From: Cryobacterium levicorallinum
GTDB lineage: Bacteria > Actinomycetota > Actinomycetes > Actinomycetales > Microbacteriaceae
Length of the DNA: 64,000 nucleotides
Reading direction: 5' to 3'
Assembly: GCF_004402405.1 (NCBI RefSeq)
Contig: NZ_SOFE01000023.1
Location: 124,001-188,000, forward strand
Below the pieces are notes generated by a model that saw only the letters and a program-made list of their open reading frames with translations, ran no database searches and was not told the origin of the DNA. The translations under genes were made by a program, and so were the position numbers. This document shows, piece by piece, positions 42,295 to 51,808 of this stretch; position 1 is the first letter of the stretch; each line of letters starts with the position of its first letter.

Positions 42295-43527
42295 ATGAAC
42301 GACTCATCTCAGGAGAACGCGGCGTCGCGGAAGTCACTGGCGGAGCATCCGTCTGACAGTGATGCGGAGGCCGAGAAGAGGCGCCAGTATGTGGCGGCGA
42401 ACCGCGACCGCATTCGCGAGATGAACCGGCTCTGGCGAGCGGAACACCTTGAGCGCGCTCGGCAGATCAATCGCGACTCGGAGCGTCGAGCCGCGGCACG
42501 CCGGCATCGCGAGACGGAAGTGCGTGCCCGGGGGAGGGAACGTGCGAAACGCTGGCGGGAAGTGCACCCCGACCGCCGGCGCGAGTATCAGCAGCGGTGG
42601 GTGGAGGAGAATCGCGCGAAGGTCAGGGAGTATTACAACCGCTACTACGAGGCCCACCGCGACGACGTGAACGCCCGGGCCGCGGCCAGGCGGGATGCGG
42701 ATCCCGACCGCACGAAGCAGATCAGCAAGGAGTGGGCCGACCGCAACAAGGAGCGCCGTGCCGAGTTGCAGCGAACCCGGCGTAGCGACCCGGAGACTTA
42801 CCAGTCGGAACTGGAAGTCAACGCCGCAGCGAGACGACTCAAGCGCAGTCTGAGCCGGGCCGGCCTCCCGCCGAAGCGACTCCATCCGACGACGGCCGCC
42901 GAGCGGCGTGTAGACGAGCGCGAGGCTGACGCCTATTTCAATGACCTGTCGCGGCCCGAGCACCTACGGCAGTTCACGGTGTTCGCCGAATCGCTGACCG
43001 AGCACATGCTCAAGAACGGCGCCCGTATGCGCGAATTCGCCGAAGCCTACGTGGAGAACCGGGCGCGCATTGGGCTCCCGACGGTGCCGGTGGAGAACAT
43101 CGTCTATGCCCGCGCTGTCGAGCTCGTCGTCGAGTGGATGCGCCGGGTCGACCTCCTGACGAGCCGCGACGTCGCCGCGGCCGTGCGAAGTACGAAGGCC
43201 GAGGTCCGGCGTGCAGAGCGCCAACAGCAGTTCGATCGACTTGTGAAGACTGTCGTGGCGCAGGTGCAACGCAACAGTGCACGGTACGTCGTCGATGCTG
43301 AGATCGAGAACCGGGCACGGGCTCACCAGGGTAAACCGCGTGCGTCGGTCGAGTCCTTGGTTGTGCAGCTTGCCATGGAGGAAGTCATTGAGCGCGTGCC
43401 TACGAGCAGTCTGACGATCGAGGATGCTCGGACGGCAGCGCGTGTTGCGAGGCTGCGAGTCTCGATTTCGGACCAAGCCCGCCTGAATGCGGGTGTCGAT
43501 CGGATTCAGCGACAGCCGTTCGGGTAG
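42295..43527 (+). CDS. Arg/Glu-rich repeat protein of the ICE
   Basis: A 410-residue, very charged protein. Residues 20-175 are built of about seven repeats of roughly 22-26 residues with the pattern Tyr/Trp-x5-8-Asn/His-Arg-x3-Arg-Glu (for example RERAKRWREVHPDRRREYQQ, YYNRYYEAHRDDVNARA). The C-terminal half is a structured helical domain with paired motifs (PTVPVENIVYARAVELVVEW and PRASVESLVVQLAMEEVIE). A diverged copy of its last 75 codons lies at 48083-48319. DNA or RNA binding is plausible from charge; no function is known to me. Confidence 0.6.
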   Translation: MNDSSQENAASRKSLAEHPSDSDAEAEKRRQYVAANRDRIREMNRLWRAEHLERARQINRDSERRAAARRHRETEVRARGRERAKRWREVHPDRRREYQQRWVEENRAKVREYYNRYYEAHRDDVNARAAARRDADPDRTKQISKEWADRNKERRAELQRTRRSDPETYQSELEVNAAARRLKRSLSRAGLPPKRLHPTTAAERRVDEREADAYFNDLSRPEHLRQFTVFAESLTEHMLKNGARMREFAEAYVENRARIGLPTVPVENIVYARAVELVVEWMRRVDLLTSRDVAAAVRSTKAEVRRAERQQQFDRLVKTVVAQVQRNSARYVVDAEIENRARAHQGKPRASVESLVVQLAMEEVIERVPTSSLTIEDARTAARVARLRVSISDQARLNAGVDRIQRQPFG

Positions 43528-43952
43528 CTGACCAGTGCCGTGTCAAACTGCTTCAACGCAGCGGGACGATCGGACCGGAGGCCGACAATTCGCCGATCGG
43601 TGCGTCCACGATCGAATGGTAATTCTGGGACAGACGGTTCAGGCAGGCCTGGTTCAGCCTGCTCGGTCTATCGGTGGCGCCTTCGTGCGGCAACGTCCCA
43701 TGAGTGTCGACGTGCTGGGCACTCCACTGGCGGCCGACCTTACTTGTCGGATAAGCGGGTCAAAGAATCGAGCGTTATGGATGCGCCAAGAGCCGTCGTG
43801 AACCGATTTCGAGGTACCGTACTGCCGCATCAAACAGACGGTATGGACGGGTCGCCAGTTGGACTTGTCCTCAGGACGGCCAATCCAACTGCATGATGGG
43901 CTCTGCGTCGCTGTTTCGATGTAGTCCATCGATCGTCGGGCGTTCGTGTGGC
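43528..43952. other. Intergenic region between convergent genes
   Basis: No frame here is supported by a ribosome-binding site or family-like sequence on either strand. The stretch separates the rightward 410-residue gene from the leftward Avs-like gene and is the left edge of a cargo insertion. Confidence 0.35.
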
Positions 43953-46900
43953 CTAGTTGAATTTCGCTAGTGCCGCGGCTCGATTCAGGTCCCATTCCAA
44001 CGCCAACAAGCCGGCGGCCGTGATCTCAGCGATTCCGTTAGCGGAATCGGTCAGGACACCGGCGACAAGCGCCGATGCAAGGTTCTGCGACTTGGCGTCA
44101 TCAACTGCAAGCGTGAGCTGGTCAATCAGGTTGAAAATCGCCTGAATGACAGAATCGTTCGCTATCGCCTTGATGGCATCAGTTGCTCCCGCCAGCGCGT
44201 CGTTTGCTTCAGTTTTCTTGTCCGCGATCAAGGGAATCTGAAACTGAGCTTGGGGAAGGTCCCTCATCGAGTACAACTGAGAAAGCGCATCTACTGCTAG
44301 TCGAAATTGAGTTGAGAGCGGAGTCTCCGCGAGAGGTAGCAAAATATCCGCGAGCTCCGCACCTGGCCAAGCCTTTCCGCGGTACACGCGGACTTGCATG
44401 CCCCCAAGAACTTCTCCTTTGTACGTCGGCACGACGATACAGTCGACGCCAATCGATTCAGCATGGTCTGTTAACAGCGAGACGACTTGTTCGAGGTGAA
44501 GTGGCCATTCCGAGATACTCGGTGTCTCGTAGAGAACGGTCCGTGATCGAGGACTCCAAGGCTCTCGATCGACGAAAAGTGCGCTGGCGGCGGGTAGCGC
44601 CGAAAGCACGCTCTCGAATTGGCTGTTATCTCGTTCAACGGCAAGCCTGGAAAGGCGACGCGCTTCCTCGGCCCCACGGCCGAGGGCCCACTCGCGGCGT
44701 GCGGAGCGGGCGCGATTAAGGATGCTAGCGGCACTCGTTGGCTCGCGACCGCACTCATACAAGACGGCATGAAGTTGACGAAGGATCTCCTCTAGCTCGT
44801 CAAGCTCGGGTGGGTACGACGAGAGGCCTACAAGCGACCAACGTTGAGACTTCATCCCCGATATTGATTTACTAAGGATGGCGTCTTGAAGGTGCGCCGC
44901 AAGCGAGACAAATCCGTCCGGGCTCTCGGCCAGCCGGCGAAATAGGTTTTCGGTCAAGTCTGTGATGAAACCCGACACATGGTCGACTATTTCCAGATTT
45001 CCGGCCGCATCCAGGCGAGAGCTGTATTCGGGCCCGATGTTACTGGCCTCAGAGCCAATGCCGTTGATCGCGGCAGCGAGGTCGTGGGGGTCTGTGCTCC
45101 CGAGGCCACCTGCCACCGTTGACTGCGAAATCGCCCGGGTCGGTTCAACGAGTCGACGTATCAGGCCAAGTGCCGTTTGCAGGCGCGATGTGTCGCTCTG
45201 AGCGACGAGGATCTTGGATCGAAGAATTCGCTCTCGGTTCCACAAAACTTCCCTCTCTGTGACATCATTTCGACGAGTCAGACCAGTCGAAGCGAAGTTG
45301 TGATCGTCGATTAGAAGCTCGTGACCGCCCGGCAGTAGGACCTTGACGTCGACCGCGTCGATCTCCGGGAAGAGTCGGAGCATTCGTCGACCTGTCGCTA
45401 CGGTTTGGGAATGATCGTCCTGGTCTGGGTCGGAGTGCTGCAATATGCGCGCGAATCCCACCTCGGCACCGGAGACTCGATCGATCCGGGACTCCAGAAT
45501 CCATGGTGTCTCTTCCCCGAACCGTTTGAGCAGGGTAGCCCGCCCGCCCGCAGCATCGCCCAAAGCGATGGCAAGCTCTGTATCTACAGTCATTGCTGCG
45601 GCAATGATCTCGCTGACGTGCTCGAGAGTTGCCCCGCGAATCCTCGTGGAGAACTGTGGTGATTTTGTGGCGGCGATCAGTCCCGCCACATGTGCTCCAT
45701 CGGCCTCACGCAACTCGGAAAGTAGTTGTGCAATCTCGGAAAGGCCTGCGTTAGTTAAGAGGGTCCCCAGCGCATCCGGTTCGAGCCTGCTCAACAGGAC
45801 CTCGGCAAATCCATCGGCCGAAATACTCACCATCTCTTCAATGGCCACTCGCAACCGCTCTGGAAAGATGCCCACATCGATTCTCGAGATGGCTAGTTGG
45901 AAGAGGAGGGCCTGCTTCGATCGTTCGATTTTGTGCGCATTTGCAATTTCAACCCATCGGATAGCGAGGCGCGAAAAGGACGCGAGGCGAAGGCCGTGAA
46001 GGTATTCCATGAACCGGGTTGGATTGGCGGCATCCTGTACTGCCATGCCGACCACGACCTGGGCGAGGTCGGGCAAGTCCGTGATCATGTCGGCGGTGAA
46101 TCGGGCTATTTCGGTCGTGGCCATTGCGGTTAGTGCCCGCCGTACCGAGTCGCTTATCGTTGGGGGCGGGTTGCGGTGGACCGCGGAGGTTATCGCAACT
46201 GAGCGGAGTCGGTGTAGGGCAGTTAGGTGACCGGCATCTTCGATGAGCATGTGTTCTGTGGCGAGACGCTCGATGGCACGACGAATATCAAAAGTTGATG
46301 CCTGGAGTTGTTCGCGCAGTTGATCTACGGGCATAGAGGCACCCCATCTCCCAGCGACACCGCAGACGGCAAGAATATCCAGCTCGATGTCCCGGCCAGC
46401 CTCGAGACGGTCGCGGATCTGGTCGTCGATTACTTGTTGGAGCCGAGCGCCTCGAGTGAGGATATGAGTGAACTCCATGGTGAGACCGCGACTTGCTTCG
46501 AATGCCTCCGCCCAGTGGGCGACGTCAGTCGCGCCAGAGTTTACCAAGCCCTCGAATATCTGCGCGGCCATCTGCTCGCTCAGAACTACCTCTACAGCAA
46601 CACAGCCTCTCAAATCGCCTAAGATGCGGAGGTCTTCGTTCCGGGCAGTCGCCACCAGATATAGGCCGGGCATGGCGCTGGCTTCCCTGAGGAGGTCGCG
46701 CCACCCGCCGAACTGGCCGATGCCCGCGGTATCAATCAGGAAGCCGACTGGGCTCGCAGCATCGGCTCCCCATGCTCGGGCCAATCTGACGATGTCGTCA
46801 ACATCGGTTTGGAGGAGCCGACGAATTCGGAACCAGAGAATACCCGGTGCCGCGCTTGCAACCGACCAGAGTGCTGCACTCTTCCCGACGCCTGAGGGAC

Positions 46901-47879
46901 CGTGCAGTATGACAGCTCCGGCCTCCGAGCACCCGGTCAATACGGCCTGATTCGTTTCATCAGATGGCACCACCAGTCCGGAGGCGACGTGGGAGGGCTG
47001 CGTTCCGATTCCTTCGTAGTACCTGAGCCCGTCCATGCTTTGGGCCGCCGCATCCACGGGTTCGCAGATGCCGTCCCGGATCGCGGACTCGAGGCTCGTG
47101 AGATCGACAAGTTCGATGGTCTTTGAGATCAAGGAGGCAATTGTTGTCCGCGACAGGGCCGCGCGATCGTATAGCGATCGGCTGGCATTTTCAGCGGCTG
47201 CCTCCTGCACGGCGGCAGTGAGTTCTCGTTCAACCAGCCTCAACACGCCGGTCGGTGTTGTGGTATGCCGTTGCTGAAGACGAACCGTGATCTCTGACGC
47301 GGCTTCGGACCACGGTAATGCCATGATCCATACCTTCGTGGAGACGAGTTCCACTTCCGACGCCGCCAAACCCTGCTTGTCCGCTAAAGCGGCAAGGGCC
47401 GACAGAAAAACGGCCGAACCGTCAATGGAAGCGATCGACGTCCCAAATCGTCGCGGGAGCACACAGCCATCGATGTCACGTTCCAATACGACCACGAGCT
47501 GGTCGTCCGGTCGGTTGCGTGAACGGTGAGCGTTCCAAGTGGCTAGGACTGCTGCGGCAGCCTCGCGGGGAGAAAATGGACCCCGCCGGTCGATTCGCGA
47601 CTTGACCTGTATCTGGAATGATACCGAGCCATCGATTGACAGGTCCTCGAGGCCCTCCGGCACCAACTGGGCCCCTTCGACATCGCCCGAATGGATTCCC
47701 GCAGCGAGCCAGGCGCCGATAAGATGCTGAAACGTGAACCCACGCCCGGCCCGAGCTCCGTGGCGTGTCTCGTCCCACTCGGCTTCGTCCTCTCGGTGCA
47801 GGAGAATCTTGTCAGGCTGAGATTTCTTGGTCGAACGCTTTTGTGATCGTCGTTTATCTTTTCCGCCCCTGTGCGCCAT
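43953..47879 (-). CDS. Avs-like STAND NTPase with Cap4-like nuclease domain
   Basis: A 1308-residue protein. Residues 45-200 resemble a Cap4/dsDNA nuclease domain: GFTFQHLIGAWLAA, ...GLEDLSIDGSVSF, then the DxxK-like QIQVKSR (K93). A STAND/AAA+ NTPase follows: Walker A GPSGVGKSA (K333), Walker B-like GFLIDTAGIGQ (about 383), ATARNEDL and a winged-helix region. The C-terminal 700 residues are a long helical sensor-like region without obvious motif repeats. Architecture matches antiviral STAND proteins in which binding of a phage protein activates a nuclease. It lies alone on the minus strand, with lower GC than the ICE core. Confidence 0.7.
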   Translation of the reverse strand: MAHRGGKDKRRSQKRSTKKSQPDKILLHREDEAEWDETRHGARAGRGFTFQHLIGAWLAAGIHSGDVEGAQLVPEGLEDLSIDGSVSFQIQVKSRIDRRGPFSPREAAAAVLATWNAHRSRNRPDDQLVVVLERDIDGCVLPRRFGTSIASIDGSAVFLSALAALADKQGLAASEVELVSTKVWIMALPWSEAASEITVRLQQRHTTTPTGVLRLVERELTAAVQEAAAENASRSLYDRAALSRTTIASLISKTIELVDLTSLESAIRDGICEPVDAAAQSMDGLRYYEGIGTQPSHVASGLVVPSDETNQAVLTGCSEAGAVILHGPSGVGKSAALWSVASAAPGILWFRIRRLLQTDVDDIVRLARAWGADAASPVGFLIDTAGIGQFGGWRDLLREASAMPGLYLVATARNEDLRILGDLRGCVAVEVVLSEQMAAQIFEGLVNSGATDVAHWAEAFEASRGLTMEFTHILTRGARLQQVIDDQIRDRLEAGRDIELDILAVCGVAGRWGASMPVDQLREQLQASTFDIRRAIERLATEHMLIEDAGHLTALHRLRSVAITSAVHRNPPPTISDSVRRALTAMATTEIARFTADMITDLPDLAQVVVGMAVQDAANPTRFMEYLHGLRLASFSRLAIRWVEIANAHKIERSKQALLFQLAISRIDVGIFPERLRVAIEEMVSISADGFAEVLLSRLEPDALGTLLTNAGLSEIAQLLSELREADGAHVAGLIAATKSPQFSTRIRGATLEHVSEIIAAAMTVDTELAIALGDAAGGRATLLKRFGEETPWILESRIDRVSGAEVGFARILQHSDPDQDDHSQTVATGRRMLRLFPEIDAVDVKVLLPGGHELLIDDHNFASTGLTRRNDVTEREVLWNRERILRSKILVAQSDTSRLQTALGLIRRLVEPTRAISQSTVAGGLGSTDPHDLAAAINGIGSEASNIGPEYSSRLDAAGNLEIVDHVSGFITDLTENLFRRLAESPDGFVSLAAHLQDAILSKSISGMKSQRWSLVGLSSYPPELDELEEILRQLHAVLYECGREPTSAASILNRARSARREWALGRGAEEARRLSRLAVERDNSQFESVLSALPAASALFVDREPWSPRSRTVLYETPSISEWPLHLEQVVSLLTDHAESIGVDCIVVPTYKGEVLGGMQVRVYRGKAWPGAELADILLPLAETPLSTQFRLAVDALSQLYSMRDLPQAQFQIPLIADKKTEANDALAGATDAIKAIANDSVIQAIFNLIDQLTLAVDDAKSQNLASALVAGVLTDSANGIAEITAAGLLALEWDLNRAAALAKFN

Positions 47880-47934
47880 GAGTCAAGTCTGGCAGTGCTC
47901 GAAGCCGTCTTGAACGACCCCAGAGGAAGCGATG

Positions 47935-48075
47935 ATGGCCGGACGACCAGGACTGCCGATCAGCTCGTTCGGTTCGATCAATGCAACCGCACTCGGCATC
48001 GGGCGGTACCGGGGCGCAGGCGCGCGTCCGCGACTGGGACGGCTGAGCACGGCAAGTCACTGGGGTCGGTTCGAG
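47935..48075 (+). pseudogene. Integrase 5' remnant (frameshifted)
   Basis: Begins MAGRPGLPISSFGSI, matching the start of the integrase at 1870 (MAGRPRLPISTFGAI). About 30 codons on, the frame shifts: bases near 48033-48046 read RVRDWDG in another frame, as in the intact RFRDWDG. Similarity ends near 48075 at the equivalent of TGSS (residue 45). No excisionase gene precedes it. It is a relic of a related element. Confidence 0.65.
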
Positions 48076-48082
48076 ATACGGC

Positions 48083-48319
48083 ATGGACGCTGAAATTGAG
48101 AACCGGGCACGAGCCGGTCACGGAAAAACACGTGAGCCAGTCGAGGCGCTGGTCATGCGGCTGGCGATGCAAGAGGTAATTGAGCACGTGCCCACGACGC
48201 GTCTCACGATCGAGGATGCAAGAAGCGCTGTTCGCGTCGCGATGCTGCGCATACGGATGCCCTTTCAGGTTCGCTCGGACGCGGTCGACGACCGGGTTCA
48301 TCGAGGGCCGGTCAGGTAG
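48083..48319 (+). pseudogene. 3' remnant of a homologue of the 42295-43527 gene
   Basis: The 78-residue reading DAEIENRARAGHGKTREPVE, then MRLAMQEVIEHVPTTRLTIE aligns without gaps to the last 75 residues of the 410-residue protein (DAEIENRARAHQGKPRASVE, VQLAMEEVIERVPTSSLTIE). Identity is moderate at DNA level (roughly 70 percent by eye), so it derives from a related element, not a recent duplication. It directly follows the integrase 5' remnant on the same strand. Confidence 0.72.
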
Positions 48320-48457
48320 CCCACTCGGCATATCCGGCTCCTTCCACCAGAAAGGAGGCCGCAGGAATTCAGGGACGGTCCAGCGCTCGTTGCGATGGGT
48401 TCACCGCATTAGAGCAAGCCCGCCCACGCCTTCGATTTCGAGTTCGGAGCGGTAGCG
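48320..48457. other. Leader of the nuclease-repeat gene
   Basis: An AAAGGAGG-like run occurs at 48352-48358 but no start codon follows at usable spacing. The bases before the TTG at 48458 include GGTAGCGT, a possible -10 box (48451-48456), which would make the mRNA nearly leaderless. No other feature is visible. Confidence 0.3.
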
Positions 48458-51400
48458 TTGGCACATGTTTGTATCGACGACGACCCTGGGCCTCCACCGA
48501 TTGGGGCGTGGGCGGGGCATTCCCGAGCGGCCGCTGGTCTCGCGGTACGACTCGTGAGCCTCACAGAGCACCTGGCGGATTCCGGCTCACCGGTACGCGC
48601 GTACATCGACGGAATCTCGCCGATTCTTTTGGCCTTACAGGGCGGAACTGGCGGGTCGCGTGCAGCGGCCGACACGCTGGGCCTTATCGAACTTGCGGCG
48701 AGCAGCGCGATCATCCCGCCCCTCCCCGGAGTGGATGTCGCACGAGCGGGAACGGCAGTCGACTTCCGTGTACGCATCGCGCTCGGTGGATTCGATGCTC
48801 ATGACTCGGTCGCAGCCCTTGGCATCGATGAGCTGTCGCTGCGCCAGGGTGAATTCGAAAACGGCGCCCACCGGGCGAAGGTCCTCTCTGAGGCGTTCGA
48901 CGTGGCCGTGCAGATTCTCGAGAATCCCTCCAGCGAAGCCGACCTCGACCGTGCGGCGCTCTTGCTCGCCCACTGCGAACAGATCCATCGCGACATGATC
49001 GAAGTGCTGAAAGGGTCTGTCGGGAAGGCCAGCGATCTTGCGACCGACGGACAGGACTTCGCGGTCGGCCTCGACACGCCCTCTCTGGCAGACCTTCGCT
49101 CGATGATGGAGTCCAACAGCGCTCAGATCGACTTATGGCGGGAGCAGATAGCCAACGGTGACCGCTTCGAGCCGAACCCTGTATTCGCGGGCTCGAGGCT
49201 CGTTGGTGGCGCGGATGCCGACTGGCTCGTCGGGGGCGTACTCATTGACAGCAAGGCCTACGCGGAGCTCACCGTTCCGAAGCTGCGAGCCTTCCTAAGG
49301 CAGCTTCTCGGCTACGTCATGCTCGACCTCGATGACTCCCTACACATCCGGACCGTAGGCGTCTGGCTCCCCAGGCAAGGCCTGACGAGGACGTGGGAGC
49401 TCGAGATGCTGCTCGGTGGAGACCCTGAGGAGCTATTGCTAGCGCTTCGGCAGAGGTTTGCGAAGGCTGCAGGCGGTCAGCAGATCGGGATCCGCGTCCC
49501 GGTCACCCAGCACCGCAAGGACCAGATCCTCGCCGACAACAAGAACACACCACGCCACATGCTCATCGACTTGGCTCGGAGCATCGACGCGGGCATCCGC
49601 TTCCGCATCGGGCGGAACGCGATGGTCCCCGAGGAGACGATGCGAGAACTCGCTCGGGACAGGTACGCCTCAGTCCGCGAAGGCGTGGCGGGGAATGAAA
49701 GCGCACCGACGGATGTGCTCGCAGCGCTCTCCCAAGACAACAGCGTCGTCGTCCGACGGACGGTCGCCGCCAACCCCCGCACGCCAAAACCTCAACTAAA
49801 GGCGTTGGGGCAGGCTCCCGTCGACGGAAGTTCTTCCGAGACGCAGCTTGCCATCGAGTCGGTGACCGGCGATGAGGTCGCTCAGCCCCGCTCGTCGGGG
49901 CGCGCCGTCGTGCGCGTCGCGCAGGACCGCGATGACCTGGCGCTCGAAACGCGATGGTTTATGGAGTTCCTAGCTCTATCGAGGGGCGGCTTCCCGAGAG
50001 GCCTCGGCGTCCGCATCCCTCTCCCGATGGCCAGTCAGTACTGGGCATCGGTACTGGGACGATCGACCTACGCCCCCGATTGGCTGACGGCGGGCTTCCC
50101 CGACATAGTGAAGAACGACCTCATGCGTACGGACCGCCCGGCGTGGGTGCGGCAGATATTCGCCCTGGAGTTGCCCGTCTCGGACTCCTCAGTTCGGGAC
50201 AGGCTCCTCGCGGACGCCGATCCCTTGATCCGCTGGTCGGCGCTTCAGCGCACGGTCGACGTCCCGGACGATGTCCTCGGCGCTCTGCTCGGTGAGCTCG
50301 CCGCTTCTCGGAAGGAGCGCATCCGGTTCCGGACGGAGGGAGACCGGCCGATGTGGGCGCGCACCCGCACCCCGGCCGAGTACGACAAGGAGACCCTGCG
50401 ACTCGTCGCAACCCACCCCTCGACGCCTCTCGCGGAGCTCCGAGAGCTCTTGGGAACGAAATCGGTTGACGTCCTCGTGGGACTGATCGAGAACCCGTCT
50501 CTTCCTACCGACGACCTCGCCCTTATCTTGCCACGACTGCGCTCAACAAAGTCCTTTGAGCCCCGCGAACGACTCGCTGCCTCGAGCAGGATCCCCTCCG
50601 CAGCCGCGAGACTGCTCGTCGACGACCGAGATGCCCGAGTACGCATAGCGCTCTCGCGGAACGAAGCAGCGCCCTCCGAGGCACTGGTTAGCCTGGCAGA
50701 GGACCAGGAACCGTCCGTCCGCTTGGCTGTTATATCAAACCCGAGTGCGCCCGTCGCCCTCGCGGCCTCCATTGCTGGGCCCCTCCTCGAGACAAGCACG
50801 GACGAGGAGTTGTTCGACGTGCTAAACGCGGTCGCGACACGCACCGACATTGAGCTGACCGACGAACTGTTTGAGGACGCGCTCGGAAGACTGTCCAAAA
50901 GCCGCGTTCGCGACCCGGACATGCGCCGGATCGCAGCCGACGACGAACGCACAGGAGCTCGGACCCTGGCGCGGCTCGCCAAGAGTACCGACGAGTCCGT
51001 GCGCAGCGCCGTCGCGGGTAATTCTCGCACGCCGTCTGAGACTCTTTCAGTGCTGGCTGCCGATCCGGTTCATAATGTGCGAGCGGCCGCAGCGGGCAAC
51101 GAGGGACTGGACACCGCCCTGCTTGTTACGCTCGCGTACGATGACGATCCTTTGGTGCGGGCACGAGCCGCGGGATGCCCGCGGCTCGGTACTGCTGTGC
51201 TGGGCGCATTGCTCTTAGACGACGACAGATCCGTGCGGTCAGCCGCGTTCAAGAACCCCGCGACGAGCACCGAGGACCGCGATCACGCCGGGGCCGCTTG
51301 GGAGCAGGCGTATCTGGCCTCGGGCCCGAGCAGAGCCGACCTCGAGGAGACGGTCGCCAGCAAGCGCGCGGAAGTGCGGATACAGGTCGCATTTGACCGA

Positions 51401-51808
51401 CGCACGCCCTCAGATTTTCTCGTTCTCCTCGGCGGGGAGCGGCGTAGCGCCCAAGTGCGGCGCGCAGTCGCGGCGAACCCGAACACGCCTGCGACCTTCC
51501 TGGCGTCGCTCGCCGACGACGCGGACACAGAGGTGCGCCAGGCGGTTGCATTCAACAGCGCGACGCCGCGCGAAGTCCTCGCCAAGCTCGCCGGCACCAG
51601 CATCGACCTTGCGCTCTTGGTCGCGATGAATCCGGACGCGCCGCTTGGACTCATCGACGCCCTCGTCGAGGATGGCGATCCGCTTGTAGGCTACGTCGCC
51701 GCAGGAGTTCGGGCTACTCGTGCAGCTTTGACCGAAGGCGGGGTACCGGGCACGTCGAGAGCCGACGCACACAAGCATGAAACAGGCCACCCAATGATCC
51801 TGCCTTGA
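48458..51808 (+). CDS. PD-(D/E)xK-like protein with leucine-rich-variant repeats
   Basis: An 1116-residue protein. Residues 235-300 carry a restriction-endonuclease-like motif: SRLVGGADADWLVGG (D253, D255), then VLIDSKAY (D264-x-K266) and FLRQLLGYVMLDLDD, whose Gln282 sits where many PD-(D/E)xK nucleases have a helix Gln/Tyr. From about 395 to 1090 there are about 25 variant leucine-rich repeats of roughly 24 residues (for example VREGVAGNESAPTDVLAAL, VRRTVAANPRTPKPQLKAL, VRSAVAGNSRTPSETLSVL). The N-terminal 230 residues are unrecognised. The TTG start lacks a ribosome-binding site. It sits between an Avs-like gene and Gabija, so defence is inferred. Confidence 0.7.
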   Translation: MAHVCIDDDPGPPPIGAWAGHSRAAAGLAVRLVSLTEHLADSGSPVRAYIDGISPILLALQGGTGGSRAAADTLGLIELAASSAIIPPLPGVDVARAGTAVDFRVRIALGGFDAHDSVAALGIDELSLRQGEFENGAHRAKVLSEAFDVAVQILENPSSEADLDRAALLLAHCEQIHRDMIEVLKGSVGKASDLATDGQDFAVGLDTPSLADLRSMMESNSAQIDLWREQIANGDRFEPNPVFAGSRLVGGADADWLVGGVLIDSKAYAELTVPKLRAFLRQLLGYVMLDLDDSLHIRTVGVWLPRQGLTRTWELEMLLGGDPEELLLALRQRFAKAAGGQQIGIRVPVTQHRKDQILADNKNTPRHMLIDLARSIDAGIRFRIGRNAMVPEETMRELARDRYASVREGVAGNESAPTDVLAALSQDNSVVVRRTVAANPRTPKPQLKALGQAPVDGSSSETQLAIESVTGDEVAQPRSSGRAVVRVAQDRDDLALETRWFMEFLALSRGGFPRGLGVRIPLPMASQYWASVLGRSTYAPDWLTAGFPDIVKNDLMRTDRPAWVRQIFALELPVSDSSVRDRLLADADPLIRWSALQRTVDVPDDVLGALLGELAASRKERIRFRTEGDRPMWARTRTPAEYDKETLRLVATHPSTPLAELRELLGTKSVDVLVGLIENPSLPTDDLALILPRLRSTKSFEPRERLAASSRIPSAAARLLVDDRDARVRIALSRNEAAPSEALVSLAEDQEPSVRLAVISNPSAPVALAASIAGPLLETSTDEELFDVLNAVATRTDIELTDELFEDALGRLSKSRVRDPDMRRIAADDERTGARTLARLAKSTDESVRSAVAGNSRTPSETLSVLAADPVHNVRAAAAGNEGLDTALLVTLAYDDDPLVRARAAGCPRLGTAVLGALLLDDDRSVRSAAFKNPATSTEDRDHAGAAWEQAYLASGPSRADLEETVASKRAEVRIQVAFDRRTPSDFLVLLGGERRSAQVRRAVAANPNTPATFLASLADDADTEVRQAVAFNSATPREVLAKLAGTSIDLALLVAMNPDAPLGLIDALVEDGDPLVGYVAAGVRATRAALTEGGVPGTSRADAHKHETGHPMILP

